DNA of 64,000 nucleotides from Geosiphon pyriformis (GCA_016748015.1 JAAOMT010000289.1:259639-323638); one strand, 5' to 3'; shown: positions 23,985 to 37,680, numbered from the stretch's first letter. A program made the numbers and translations. Notes: a model not told the origin generated them from the sequence alone.

Positions 23985-24490
23985 AGTGAAGCCCAATCAC
24001 TATCTAGTATATAGAGCCAAACTAAAAGGCTCAAACTAAACATAACTCACGTACTTCCTATATGTGGCTAGCCATTCAGGCCAGACAAAACAATACTACA
24101 CACTTATATTAACCAATACATCACCACCCAAACCAGAAAAAAACCATACAGTCTCCAACAACCAAAGCAAACAGCAAAAAACTCAGCCAGACCAAGCAAT
24201 CTAACAACACCATTAGACAAAACCGAAGACACTCCATGAGCAAGCCCAGAAATAACACCACCATTATGAACCAAACTGGTCTTCTCTATCTTTACCTAGT
24301 GGATAGATCTCACCAATCATACTTTAGCATGATGTAATTTTACAACAAATCTCACAAAGTCAGTAATCTGAGCAACAACTACCTTCTTATCATCAAAAAC
24401 ACTACATGCCTTCTTATACCACTCATCCAACACAAACCCTTTGCAAATCAAAGCATACAGCCCAATGTTGACGGAACATTGAAATAGAAC

Positions 24491-27400
24491 TTATAACACA
24501 GTGGAAGCAGAAAACTTAGAAACACTAGCCAAAACAGACCAATGGGCAGAAGCCTCAACCAAGATCTTTTCACAAATGCCAGACTTATGAGTGCAAGTAA
24601 AAGAATGGTCAGAGAACTCCACACTACCACACAACAAACACAACACACTAGGGTAATGCCTGTCATACAACCTCTTCCTGACTGCCACTGATAATTTCCT
24701 GTGAACAGCTTTCATAAGATAAGTCCAAAGCACTGAAGACTTATGACTAGTGAAACCAGTAAGCATATGAGAATCAGAATGCCATACCATTGCAGTGACA
24801 ATCCAGTTTATACGAACAATCATTGCCTCCAGAACTACATCAAAACCAAGACCAGCTTCAACAAGCATGACAAACAGAACAAAAAATATTTCTGACAAAA
24901 TAATGGGCATTACCAGAGACAGGAGTACTTTCAGCAACCAGAAAGTGTTTACACATTCCAGCCAACAAAGAAAAAAAAGACCCAAAGACAGCTTTAGCAG
25001 CCAAGTCAGCCTCCATATTCCCAGGAACCCCAGAATGGCCCTTCATCTTAATCCAACTCACACTAAAATCTTTATTCCTAACCAAATTGAAAATATGATG
25101 CCTTTCTATCCAGTATTGATTACAAAAATTGGGGACAGCCAAAGACATCTCAGACACACAAGCATCAATAACAGCTTGGCTGTCAAGATACAACACCACA
25201 GTGCACAAAGAAAGAACACACTCCAAAAACAAAGCAACAGCCTGTAATTTAGCCATAGTAGACAACAAGAGACCTTGGACAGCAATGTCAACACTCAGAT
25301 CCAAGGCTGGAAAGTAAGCAGCAGCACCACTGACAACCTCAGTAGAACCAAAATTCTTTAAAGATCCATTTGTAAAAACCTCAAAAAAACTGGATCACAT
25401 GTTATGCAATCCATCTCTTATAGCAGAAAACTCTCCAGACCCCAAAATGTCCAACCCAAGCAGCTCAACATGGTTAGCTAAACCAGAAGATAAGAAATCC
25501 CTACTTCTCAAAAACTCAGAAGAAACTGTGAACCAACAAGGCACAGGACCACACAGATTCAACCTCTTTCAATGGTGAAATGTCTTCCAATTCATCAAAC
25601 CACTTTTTTTATTAAAAAGCCAATCACTAAAAGCAACACCAAAGTGCCTAAGAGAGATGACCAAATTAAAATACAGAGACTTCCCAAGAATAGCAAACAT
25701 AAGAAAGCGACCAGGACTATAAAATGCAATGGGGAGATTGTTCACCAGAGATAGCCCATTGTCCAAAAAGATCTTTACCAATCCAGCCAAAAATTTGTTC
25801 ACTGGACTGACATGCAACCTGATGGAAAACTGCAGGGGATCCAAAAAAGCCCAACCAAGAACCTGCAAATCCAAAAATCTATGACTAAACAAATGCCCAA
25901 GAACACCAGAAGCATTAGAGAACATTATTAAAGCAGCCACCTTTCCTTCAGACTGCACCTGTTCAAAAAGTTTCAGGTCATACAATAATGGATAATACAA
26001 AGCAGCATCAGGAAAATCATGAGGAAAACAAGTTTTAGATCTGAGACTCTTTTTAACTAAAGCATCCCACTTGTAACAAACATTAGAAAAGACAAAACTG
26101 AACTAAATACAATAGTTAACAATAGGCTGTAGAACAGCTGACACCAAATATGAGTACTGTTTGTCTGTAATTGCCTTTTTAAGTACAATATTAACAAAAA
26201 AGCGCACATCCACATGAGCTTTGACAACACTCAACTTGGACAGCCCTTCAGTGAACAAAAAAATACTCAGATAGTAATAAGTCTTGTCCTTTTTAGCAAT
26301 CAAAATTGGCTGACCCCAAATACTCAGCTTAGCAATCCTAACACTCTGATTTATGGAAATAGCCACTGTTTTCTCACTGTTAATAGAAATATTATTGATT
26401 ATAAAAAACTCACTGGCAATGTTCAATGCATATTGAGTAGAAGCCTAACAATTTCCAATCCAGATTGTATTATCAACAAATGTGCCAGCCGAAAAATATG
26501 AAGTCAAACCACCACCATCCTCAATTCTGCCAGTTTTTGAAACAAACTTAATATTAATTCAGTACTCACACAATTGTTTATGTCTTTTAATCTCACACAA
26601 AAGCGGATCATAAAAGATTCTCCACAGAAAAAATAAAAAAACCTCATCCTAATCTAGTCCATTATGCACCTTGTAACCACCAGATAAACCAAAGTCAGTC
26701 ATTATCCTATTAACTCTATCCTCATGAATACCACCAAAAAACTTTATGAACTTTTTACACATCTTAATACACCACAAGCTAGCCCTCAAATGGTGCCATC
26801 TCACTAAATCATAAGTCTTCTGCATATTCTGCAAAACCAACCAAACCTCTCAATTTTTTTTAAGAGCATCTTCAACCACTGAGCCGATAGCAAACACCAG
26901 AGATTGTGTAGACGTACCCTTCAACACCAAAAAATTGTCATCCTGAAGAACATTGAACTTGCTGCAAGCCACCAAAATATAATCAAACAGAATCTTAAAC
27001 AGAATTTTCCTGGCAGTTTCAATCAAAGCAATAGGCTGAGTGTTCGTAAAGACCCCATCCCAGTCATAAGGCTTAGAGATCATTGAAATCCATACCCTTT
27101 TCCACAAAACAGGCACCACACTAGCAATCAAACACACATTAAATAGTGCTAACATGCACCCTAAAACCACCTTACCACCTTGTTTCCACAACTCATTCAG
27201 AATACCAGACAAACCAGTGACCTTGCCATTAGGCAGACCACTAATAACAAAAAGCAATTCATCTATGCTAACTTTATGCATAACACCAGAAAAGGCATCA
27301 TTTTGAACATAGCTTAATGGCGCATACTACCAAGCTCAAAGATCAGAGATCATTATATGCACTGATTATTTTCTTGTCCACCCTTCCATTATTTTGTCCA

Positions 27401-28760
27401 CACTTGCCTTCACCTCTTCAGGCTCCAAAACCAATTTGTCATCAACCACCAGGTGATCCAATACTACCTTGTAAAAGAGTCTGTCCAACACACTTCTGAT
27501 CATACTACCTTTGTCAGAACAGAAATTTTCCATGCACCTATCAATCGCCTTCCTAATAAAAGTTTTTTCAGAAAACCTTGACTCAAACATCTTCATTCTC
27601 CTGTAATCTTTGTAAACCAATGACAAATGCTTAATAATAACATCATATTTGACACTCGAGCTGACCAAGTCCCTAAAGGCACAAGCCTTGACATTATCCA
27701 AAGTTAACCACTTACTCACAAGAAGATCGACATCAGACAAGTTACCAGAGCAAAATTTTTTGACAATCTTGGCCACCAACAATTCCAAACCAAAAAACTT
27801 AGAAGAATGCCTGTTTTTCAGATGCCTAAATTTGCTGAACCAATGTCTTGAAAATGTCTCATCAGCAGATTCTAACACAGCCTCCTGCAATATTGTCCAC
27901 ATAGCATCCACATCACCATGCACTTTAGCACCAGAGAACACATCACCCAATGACAAGAGTTTTGCTGAGAAGAGATCCCTAAACTTATCCCATTTAATAC
28001 TGTCAGCATTTTTGAACTTGAATTTCCAACAATCCTTATTTGTCTGCTTGCACAAGCTATTCAATTAAACATCCAAAAGTCTACCCAAACCAATTGACAC
28101 TATAACTGCCCTGTGATCAGTGTCAAAAAAATCTGAAACAGAAACTGTTTGATGACCAGCAACAGCAGAAGACAAGCTGCCACTTACAAAAATATAATCA
28201 ATTGTTTTCACAACCCCTTTTGAGTTGCTCCACATATGAGAACCAGCTAAATAATGACTACCAAATGAATTGACCAAATCCAAACTCAAACAGAACTTGA
28301 AACTCGCACTCCTACCAGATCCATTCTTATTAAAGTCCTCACCCAAGACAACATGAGTGCTAAAGTTAACAGCTTTTGCAATAAGAGAGTTAATCTCAGA
28401 AGCCTGACCAAATCTAGCCTCAGAAGAGGCACCAGCATATAATCCCAAAAAAATAACTGAGAGCTCATCTCTGAATAAAAGCTGAACAGAAACAATCCTA
28501 CCAGAAATCTCCTCCATCTTAAAAACATGACAAGCCAAAGAATTGTCCATAATTATAGCAACACCAGCACCAATGAAATCTTTATCCAATCCTGAAGAAA
28601 AAATTTGCATTTCATCAAACTTATTCGCAATTCATGGCCTAGTAGAAGACCTCAACTTCGTTTTTGTGATGAATAAGACCAAATTGCCAGAATCTTAATG
28701 TCAATGCACAACATTCTTCTGCTTGGCAGGAACATTGATTCCACGAACATTACACATAGC
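24491..28760 (-). pseudogene. LINE ORF2: endonuclease, reverse transcriptase, RNase H, zinc finger
   Basis: The endonuclease begins with CNVRGINVPAKQ (about 28750) and has VVLGEDFNKNG, IDYIFVS and FDTDHRAV (28065-28400), the usual active-site blocks. A linker (27366-28064) ends in GWTRK. Reverse transcriptase runs about 27281-26100, with LPNGKVTGLSGI, NTQPIALIETARKI and the catalytic box FVDNTIWIG (about 26466-26482), where the second Asp of the expected F-V-D-D has become Asn. RNase H (about 25304-24990) has LYLDSQAVIDA and KGHSGVPGNMEADLAAKA. After a frame change near 24850, a zinc-binding region CLLCGSVEFSDHSFTC (about 24590-24640) follows. At least a dozen in-frame stops show that it is dead. 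Confidence 0.85.
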
Positions 28761-28985
28761 AAATTTCTAAACCAGACCACTCATTAGGATGAATGAGGTA
28801 AAGAAGAACCCAAACTAGAACATAAGAGATCCAATTTTGCCAAAACAGAACTAACCAAAGCCTCCATAGCTAACATTTTAGACTCCAAACCACCTATCTT
28901 GGTAGTTAAAACCTTTGAACTACTTGAATTGAAACCAGCACCTAACTCAACACTCAAGAGAGGGGGAGGGGATGAAGCCAACACA

Positions 28986-30713
28986 TCATTTAAAGCCATA
29001 TTTGAAAACAAAAGCTACCAGCACAGAGCTGACCAAAGAAAGAGCACCAGAAGATAGTACCATGAGCACCAATTCAACAAAACTCAATTTCCTAAGAATA
29101 CCAGAAACCTGGTCACCCAAAAGTTCAAAAGAGCACTCCAAAGATGCCAAACAAGCAACCAAAAGAGACTTGTCAAATAGAAAAAAGGAAGCACCACCAC
29201 CCAATTCCAAAGCATTAGACAAAGAAAAGCCTAAATCATAACCAGAACCAGAAGGAGAGCTACCAGAAAAGGAAACAAGAGAGACTACTTAAGCCCACAA
29301 TTTGCTGCCAAAGGCAGTAGAGCGAGAGATAGAAACATTTTTCTTTGCATACAACTTGGCTAATTAAAAACAATTAATACCAAGAGCATTTTTTTTAAAG
29401 GGAACAGCAGACACAGGAACAGCAACATCAGAAGCATCACACTCTAAGGCCAAATGACCAAATCTCCCACACTTTCCACACTGAACCAAATCTAACCTAG
29501 CCCATAAAAGTTGCACACTGCCAAAAACAGGCACAGTACAAAAGGCAGATTCCAAATCCACCTCAGACTCAAAGCCAACCACTACACAATAGACCCTATT
29601 GCCAGTCGTTAACAATCGATTAATGGTGCAAGTTTTTCCACCAACCTTATCCAAAAGAGTACTAAGATCATGCACAGTTGTTTTCACTGGCAAAATAAAC
29701 AACAGCACCCTAAACTGATCCCTAAATGCCCAGGTGTCACAATTACCCACAGTTTTAGCCACACATACTGAATTTTTCTCAATTAGGAATGACTATTTTG
29801 AGGCCAACTGATCGGCCTGACTTGATTCAGCAAACTCCACTATAGCTTTTTGCCACATGCCAATTAACTGAATTTTGATTGACTTAATTTCTCCAAACTT
29901 AGTGACTGCAGTAATGATCATGTCCTTAGGCATGTCCATGAGAATTTTCTTGATCATTACAGCCCAATCTGACCTCATTCCTTGTTTCTTAAGATTGCTA
30001 TTTACATTAATCCCCTTTTCCCTGGTCAATAATGTGGCTATTTCTATGCTTTTTTCTGACGTAAACATTGATCAGATGATCCTTTCAAATTTTGAGGGAG
30101 TAGTGGCCTCCCCAAAACCATTGACTGTTAAAAAAAATTTTCTAATTAACTGAGTCTTTGTCATTGCTGATTTACTCTCCACAGCTGAGAGATTAATATC
30201 CAAAGCAAATGACTTTCTAATTGACATTTCCACAGGAGTCTTGATAATTTTAGGTTCAATCCATTTTTTTTCTAAAGAGATAGGCAAGCAAAAAGGGAGC
30301 ACAACTTTATCATTATTCATATGAAAATTAGAAGAGCCAAGTGAAGAACCAAAACCAGCACCAGTGTTGACTTGCTTTGCCTTAAGTGTAGTAGCAGCTG
30401 AACTCAAAAGAGACCTACCATTTGTCCCAGACATAGTAATATCTTCATCCTCACTAGATAGACTCTCCACATTAGAATAAACACTGTCACTAGATCCAAA
30501 TTTGCTTAAGGATATATTTTTTTCATCACCAGAATGTTTTATATTACCAAGAACAACTTTTTTCTTCTGAGAAAAAAAGCCACCACCAGAACCATGAAAA
30601 GCACTCTTAGGAGCCTTCTTCTTAAGTATGGTGCTACTAGCAGTAGCCTCCATATCCATGAAAAATAAATTACTATTAGGTAAAAAAATATTGATATAGA
30701 CTAAAAAAAACAA
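28986..30713 (-). pseudogene. LINE ORF1 (gag-like, zinc knuckle)
   Basis: The frame opens at 30713 (MFFLVYINIF) or the internal Met near 30659 (MDMEATASS). It continues through a Ser-rich N-terminus, a conserved stretch ending GFGEATTPSKFERII, then after a TGA (30069-30071) and a TAG (29793-29795) reaches an RNA-recognition-like part. The zinc knuckle CGKCGRFGHLALEC (about 29440-29482) follows. Further stops occur at 29364-29366 and near 29290. A frame change near 28990-29011 precedes a short Ser/Leu-rich segment (28784-29011) that probably belonged to the same protein. The role in the family is RNA binding during retrotransposition. Confidence 0.75.
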
Positions 30714-31809
30714 AAAACTTCTTTATCAGAAAATGTGCTTTTTGGGGATTTGCAGAGGTAAAAGAGAAAGAAGTTTTTACTATTATAATATATATATATA
30801 TATATAAAACAGAATTTAATAATAATAAACCAGATTTTTATAATAAATAACAAATAAAAAAACACAAAATAATTAAAACAATTAATAAAAAAATTTAATC
30901 ATTAAATAAATTAAGATAAAAAGTTATTTAGAAATTTAAATAATAAATAAATAAATTATATAATAATATATAATATCTTTTTTTAAATATATAAAATTTA
31001 AAAAAATTTATTATTTTATTTATTATAAATATAATATTATTAACAATATATAACAATAAAATTTTTTGTTTTTTTAATTTTATAACTATAATTTAAGCAA
31101 AAAGTAAAAAAGCTGTACTTAATATTTTTTTAGAATATTTAATAAAGTTTTTTTTATTATAAAAACAGCTAAACAAAATATTTAAAAGTTTTTTCTTAAA
31201 TAATAGTAGTAAAAAACTGTTTTTAATAATCATTAAAACATTTTTCTCATTTTTAACTGGCTTTTCCTTAATTAAAGTTCTCTTAAAAAGACATATTTAG
31301 ATCAATTCTAATATTGTTTTTATCTTTTCTAAAAGCCCAAAAGTATTTAATAACAAACTAATTATTAAGTTAGTCTTTTTTATTTTTTTTGTTATATTTA
31401 GTGTTTTTAGTATCTCTTTCTTTAAAATAATTAAAAAAATCATAGATTTAAAAAAACAATAGCAGTTACTTATTTTTATTATTGTTATGCTAAACTTATT
31501 TGTAATTCTTAATAGAATCTTAAAAGAGATCTTTGTTGTATTATTTAGTCTGTCTTTTAAGATGGGCCAAAATTAATTATTGGCTGTGCTATTTAATATG
31601 ATGTTTTTTGACAAATTATTGCCAGTTATAAAAGCAAAACAAATCTTTTCTGTTGGGTTACTTATTTTTGAAAACTAGATTGATTAAATAGAAATTAAAT
31701 CAATTTTTCTACTAATTTTTGGTATTATTACTAATTATTAAAAGTTTATTAGATAGATGATTTTTACTCTGATGTTTAATGCAATTTTTAAGATCAAATT
31801 AACTTATGT

Positions 31810-32726
31810 TGTTACAAATAATTATTTGGGATGTTAATACAAATAACAAACTCATAACTTGGTGCTTAATAGCTGAATAGTAATAATAAATCTGAAGATT
31901 TTGTATCTGAAGGTTTTGGTTAAGTTTTTTGTATAATAGACAGAGATTTAATGTTAAGATTCTGTTGTAATGTTTTTAGTTTCTTCTTTAACTTGTAAGT
32001 TGGTATGTGTTGTTGTCTATAGCTTTCCAGAATATTTATTTTATCAATTTTTTTTTCAGTTTAATGACCAGTTTTCTGGTAAGCTATCCCTCAATTTTGA
32101 GTATCTATTTTTATTTCTGGGTCTTTTACCAATTCTATTCTTAACATTAGTAATTTAGTGCTTTAATTTTTAATTAATTAGTAAATAAAACAAAAAGAAA
32201 AGAAAAGAAAATAAAGAGATAAGCCAAGGCAAGAAAGAGTTAGTATTCTGTCAATAGCTGTGATTAAGAGCTATTAGTTCAGTATAGTTTAAGTATTAGC
32301 AATTATCAACATGAATTGTTGATAGTAAAAAGATAAATTGTAATATTTAATAAGTATTTTATTAATATTTAATGTTTTTACTTTAAGTTATAAAATACTA
32401 TTGTATAAAGAAATGAATCTGGAATTGGAACTGGAGGTTTTAAACTAAGAATTCTGTCTTTTTTGCTTTTAATACTACCACTATATATACATAAATTTTA
32501 TTGTATGATATTTTTTAAATTCCTCAATTTTTTAGCCAGAAATCCTAAAATTCCTAAAATCCTGTAATTTCTTGAAAAGAATTCAGAAATTTTGGAATTC
32601 TACAATTCTTCATACAGGAATTTTGCAATTCCTCTAAGAAAAATTCTGAAATTCTATTTTTACTACATCTATTCTAATTGGCTAATTTATGTACTAATAT
32701 ATAATTCCTATATTTTATGAATAACA
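31810..32726 (-). repeat. LTR 2, solo, in left arm
   Basis: The minus-oriented LTR starts TGTTACAA at 31810 (its 3' end) and ends ATAACA at 32726. It shares R/U5 with LTRs 1, 3 and 4 but has the same U3 type as LTR 3. Decayed LINE lies on both sides and no internal domain is adjacent, so it is a solo LTR. Flanks ATGT and ATAT are a weak match as a target duplication. Confidence 0.75.
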
Positions 32727-35700
32727 ATATTAAGACTGTTTTCTGGCTGTATATGTTTTTTTGAGTATAAAGTTAGTATTAAAAGACAATGTAAAGCTTT
32801 TTTGTATAAAATTTGCTTTTTAAAAGTTCTTAAAAGCTGTTTTTTTAATTGAACTTACAAGTTCTGTTTATTTAACCACTCATAAAATTGCCAAATTTTT
32901 GGTGGTTTCTGAGTTTGGTTTTTTTTTTATTGTTATTATATTGTATAATATACTTTTGAGTATATTTGTCACCAATATTAAGATACTCTTTAATATATTT
33001 GGTAAAATTTTTTGTGTTATACTAAAGCCAGCTGGTATTTGACAAAATATGATTATTTATTTTAAGACTTTAGATGTTGCTGTATTTGCTTTAAATTATT
33101 AATCAGTTTTGTTGAACAAGAATAGCATTAAAATTCTTTTTTTTGTAAATTAAAATAAGATTATTCTGTTTTATAATAAGTTTAAAGTCAAATTGGTCAA
33201 TTTTTTTTGACTGTATTGTTTATAAAATTAATAATATAATTTTTTAAGTTAGTAGTCAAACTTGTTTTATTTTTTGCTAATCCAATTTTGGTTATTATTT
33301 CCAGTTTGTCTTGATTATGTTTAATTTATAAAATGATTTAAATACTATTATTATTAAAACTGGTATTTTAAGAAAATATTAAATTTAATAAAAAATTTTT
33401 GAATGCTAATACTGTTTTAAATATTAAGATTTGAATTATTTGGCTATTAATTATAAGATATTTTTACTTTTTCTTTTTAAAACTTTTAGAGCTTTTGTGT
33501 TTTATTTTGTTGGTATTAAGTTTTATGTTAAGATTACTGCTTTTGTGTTTCCTTTGGTTTTTAGTCTTCTAGTTGGTTTTGTTTTTTTTGCTAATATATT
33601 GGCTAATATTTCTGTGGTTTTTTTTTAATTGGTTTTTTTAAAGTATAATTTGGCCAAGTTTTTTACTTTAGTTAAGTCTATTATTAAGTTAATTAAATTT
33701 TTAATTATTGTGTTTAAACAATTTATTAATGATAATTTGGTTCAAGTAATACATTTGGCTTTAAGATCAATAAAATTTTGGTATATATAAATACTTTTAG
33801 CAAAGCAGTTAGTAAGTTGAAGCAAAAAATGATTGTTTTAAAAACTAAGTATAACTATAAGAACATTAATATATCTGGCTCTTATGTGAATTTATTTGCA
33901 GTTAATAATAATATGTTTTTAAATTTAATATTACTATAAGAACATAAACTTATTAGTGTTAAGACTAATATTTTAAAAACAGCTAAGTGGCTGATTAGAT
34001 TGGTTAGTAATAGTGCCATGTTGTTTAAGATTGTTCAAAAAATATCTTTTTTGAATAAGTTTTTTTCTGAAGTAATAATATAGTATAGTTTAAATTGGTT
34101 CAAGTAGCTAATTACATATAGAAAACATGTAAGCTGTATTTAATCTTAAGATTTTTAGTTTGTTTTTAATTCTTAAATAGTAGTTGAATTATACTTATTA
34201 AATACATAAAAAAATATATATTATTAACTAAACTTAATAAAAAATAAAATATTTTAAATTATAAAATAGTTAATATTATAAATTAATACAAACAATATTA
34301 ATATTATAACAAAATTTACATATAAAAACTAATAATATATATTAAAAATTTTGTATTATAAATTGTTTATTATAATATAAAAAATATAATATTAAATATT
34401 ATAATTATATATATATATAATATAAAATAAAAATATTAAAATAAAAATAAATATTTTTGTTTTTTTATTATTATGTATTTAATAAATATAGTTTAATTAC
34501 TATTTAAATATTAAGTACAAATTAAGTGTACTAAAACTAAATATAGCTCACATGTTTTTTATATATAATTAGCTATTTAAGTTAGTTCAGACTATATTAT
34601 ATTAATACTATTAAAAAAAAATTTACTTAAAAAAGATATTTTTTGAATAATTTTAAACAATATAATACTATTATTAACTATTTTAGTTGTTTTTAATGTA
34701 TCAATCTTTATAACAATAAATTTGTGTTTTTAAAGTGACATTAAATTAAAAAATATATTATTATTTACTATAAGCAAACCTATCTAAAAACCAGTTACAT
34801 CAATATTTTTATAGTTGTATTCAGTTTTTAAAACAATTATCTCATATTTTAGCTTACTAATAGCTTTATTAAAAGCATCTATATATACTATAATCTTATT
34901 AACCTTAAGACTAAATATTCTACTTAAAACCCAAATTACTATTAACAAATTGTTTAAACACAGTAATTAAAAAATCAACAGACTTAATAATAAACTTAAC
35001 CAATACAGAAAAATTTGGCCAAATTAGCTTTTAAAAAAGTTACCTGAAAGAATATTATAAAATTACTAATTATAACTACAGAAAAAAAAACAAAGCCAAC
35101 CAAAAAAATAGAAATTAGAAAGAATACAAATATAATAGTCTTAATATAAAACTTAGTATTAATAAAATAAGACACAAATATCTTAAAAGTCTTAAGAAAA
35201 AAAGATAGGAATACTTTATAATTAACAGCCAAATAATTTAAGTTTTGGTATCTAAAATAACATTAGTATTCAAAAGTTTTTTATCAGATATAATACTTAT
35301 TTAAACTACCAGCTTTAATAATAGCAGCATTCAAATTACTCTGTAAGCCAAATATAATCAGAACAAACCAAAAATAATTATCAAAATTAAGTAAGCAAAG
35401 AATAAAACAGATCTAATTATTAATCTGAAAAATTATATTACTGATTTTAAAAACAGTATAGTCAAAGAAAAAGTTAACCAACTTGGTTTTGAATTTATTA
35501 TAAGATAGAATAGTTTTATTTTGATTCACTAAAAAAAAGATTCTAATATTATTTTTACTCAATAAAACTAATTAATAATACAAAACAAATATAACAACAT
35601 CTAAATTTTTAAAGTAAACAACTATATATTATTAAATTTTAGCAAATTTTAGCAAAACATAAGTAATTTTTTTAAATACATTAAGTACTATTTTAATATT

Positions 35701-36043
35701 AGCAGTAGATCTATCCAAAAGCATATTATATAATATAACAATAATAATAAAAAAGCCAAACTTAAAAACCACCAAAAATTTGGCAATTTTAAAACTAGTT
35801 AAATAAACAAAGCTTTTAAGCTTAACTAGAAATACAGTTTTTAAAGACTATTAAAAAACAAACTTTATATAAAAAAGTTTTATATTGTTTTTTACAATTG
35901 ATTTTACATCTAAAAAACCATGTACAGACTAAAAAACAGTTTTAATATAAGCCAATTTGATTTTAAAAATAGTATTAAACACTAGAATAAAGACTATTCA
36001 CTTAATAACTTTTAATAACTAGCAATAATTTTTTAAGTACCAT

Positions 36044-36975
36044 TGTTATTTATAAAATATAAAAAGTATATTAGCATATAAATTAGCCAATCATAGATAG
36101 ATGTAATAAATGTGGAATTCCAGGATTTTTTTCAAAGAAATTGCAGGATTCCAGGAATTGCAGGATTCTCACATGAGAAATTGCAGGATTCCAGAATTCC
36201 AGGATTCCTGACATGAAAAATTGAGGAATTGAGAAATCTCAAATACGTATATATAGCAGTAGTATCAGAAGTTAGAAAATTAGTCAATAAAACTTAGAGT
36301 CAATTGATTTGTGGAGTCAATTAGACTCATAGAATCAATTAGACTTGCAAAATCATAATTATTAAAATTACCAAAAAAAAAAAGAAGAATCAATACCATA
36401 GAATTCTTAGTCTAGAAACACAATCCTCCAATAAATAACTATTTATTATCTCAAACCCATTTCCACTATCAACACTTCATGTTTATAGTAATTGATACTT
36501 AACCACACTGGAACAATAGCTCTTGATCATGGCTATTGACAGAATACTAACTTGCAAATTGCCTTGGCTTATTTTTTTTTTCTTTATTTTATTTTATTTT
36601 TTTTATTTTCTTGCTTTGATTTTATTGTTGTTTACTAACTCTATTGAGGATTAACACATGGAACACTAACGTCAGGATAAACATGACTGGTAAAAGACCC
36701 AGAAATAAGGGTAGAACACTCGATTGAGGATAGCTTATCAGAAGAAATACCAGCCATCAAGCTAAGAAAGAAATTGACAAAACTGCAGTTTTGGGAAGCT
36801 ACAGATAAAACTATTATCATTAAATCTCTGTTTATTATACAAAGAACTCAACCAAACCCTTCAGATACAAAACCTTCAGATACCAAACCTTTAGATCATT
36901 GACAATAAGAATAGCTTTGAGCACCAAGTTATGGATTTGTATTTAATTCAACACTAGAAATTGTCACTTGTAACA
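36044..36975 (+). repeat. LTR 3, solo, in right arm
   Basis: The LTR begins TGTTATTT and ends TTGTAACA, with CCAT immediately on both sides (36040-36043 and 36976-36979), a plausible 4-bp target-site duplication. A TATA box (about 36247-36254) follows a U3 array of TTGCAGGATTCC-like words (36111-36230). LINE sequence flanks both sides, and the third LINE copy at 4.2-5.1 kb lacks the insertion. Confidence 0.82.
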
Positions 36976-37680
36976 CCATTAGTAACAGCACTAAAAATCA
37001 GAAGAAACAATAATAATTCAGTTTTTATTTGGTTAGTCCAGTTTTCAAGAACAGATGATTCAATAAAAGACTATTATTTTGTTTTTAAAACCAGTAATAA
37101 TTACTGAAAAACACTATATTTGACAACATAACCAGTAATTAATTTTGGCTTATTTTAAATAATATACTAAATAATACAATAGAAATCTTATTTATAATTT
37201 TATCTGAAAACACAAAGAGATTTGGTGTAACAATAACAGAAGCAAATAGTTGCTTTCACTTTTTTGAATTTTTGGTTTTTCTAATTATTTTTAAAAAAGT
37301 AGTGTTAATAATATTAAATATAACAGTAATAATTAAAAAGACCAGCTTATTAACTGACTTATTATTAAAAACTTTTAAGCTCTTAGTAAAAATAAAAACA
37401 ACACTAAAACTAATCCAAATGTGGTTTTTAAAAAAAACTTTAACTAATAAAAAACCAGTTAAAGATAAGAAAAATGTTTTAATGACCACTAAAGACAGTC
37501 TTTTACTATTACTACTTAGAAAAAATGCTTTTAAAACATTCTGTTTAATTGTTTTTACAACAAAAAAAACTTTTTTGATTAAAAATTTATTAGATATTTT
37601 AAAAAAAATATTAAATACAGTTTTTTTACTCTTTGTTTTAATTATGATCATAAAATTAAAAAAACAAAAAATTTTTTTTT

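Larger units (their letters stand above)
23985..30780 (-). mobile_element. Nearly full-length LINE (APE-RT-RNase H type, Tad1/I-like), inactivated
   Basis: This is a non-LTR retrotransposon on the minus strand. The 3' end near 23985 matches the LINE ends at about 34490 and 54590. In order from the 5' end it carries ORF1 with a zinc knuckle, an apurinic-type endonuclease, reverse transcriptase, RNase H and a C-terminal zinc-binding region. Almost all of ORF1 and ORF2 lies in one frame, interrupted by about twenty stop codons but only about three frame changes. CpG is very rare along the whole element. The plus strand is visibly rich in A and C, so the sense strand is rich in G and T. The clade assignment rests on domain order only. 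Confidence 0.88.
31062..37680. repeat. 6.6-kb inverted repeat of decayed LINE copies, centre near 34380
   Basis: The plus strand from 31062 rightward matches the reverse complement of the stretch leftward from 37680, with interruptions, down to the centre. The left arm is a plus-oriented LINE copy with its 3' end near 34200; the right arm is minus-oriented with its 3' end near 34490, so the two meet tail to tail across an AT-rich spacer. Both arms carry an LTR at the mirrored position. The arms have diverged, mainly by loss of C and G, but long stretches such as the one around 31060-31400 versus 37330-37680 align clearly. Confidence 0.75.

Noticed and set aside
24795-25317. Plus-strand ORFs inside the LINE
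   Set aside because: They are shadows of the minus-strand RNase H region; the A/C-rich plus strand has few stops, which makes such frames frequent.
28780-29011. Programmed frameshift between LINE ORF1 and ORF2
   Set aside because: The frame changes near 28780 and 29000 compensate each other and lie in a dead copy, so simple indels are the plainer reading.
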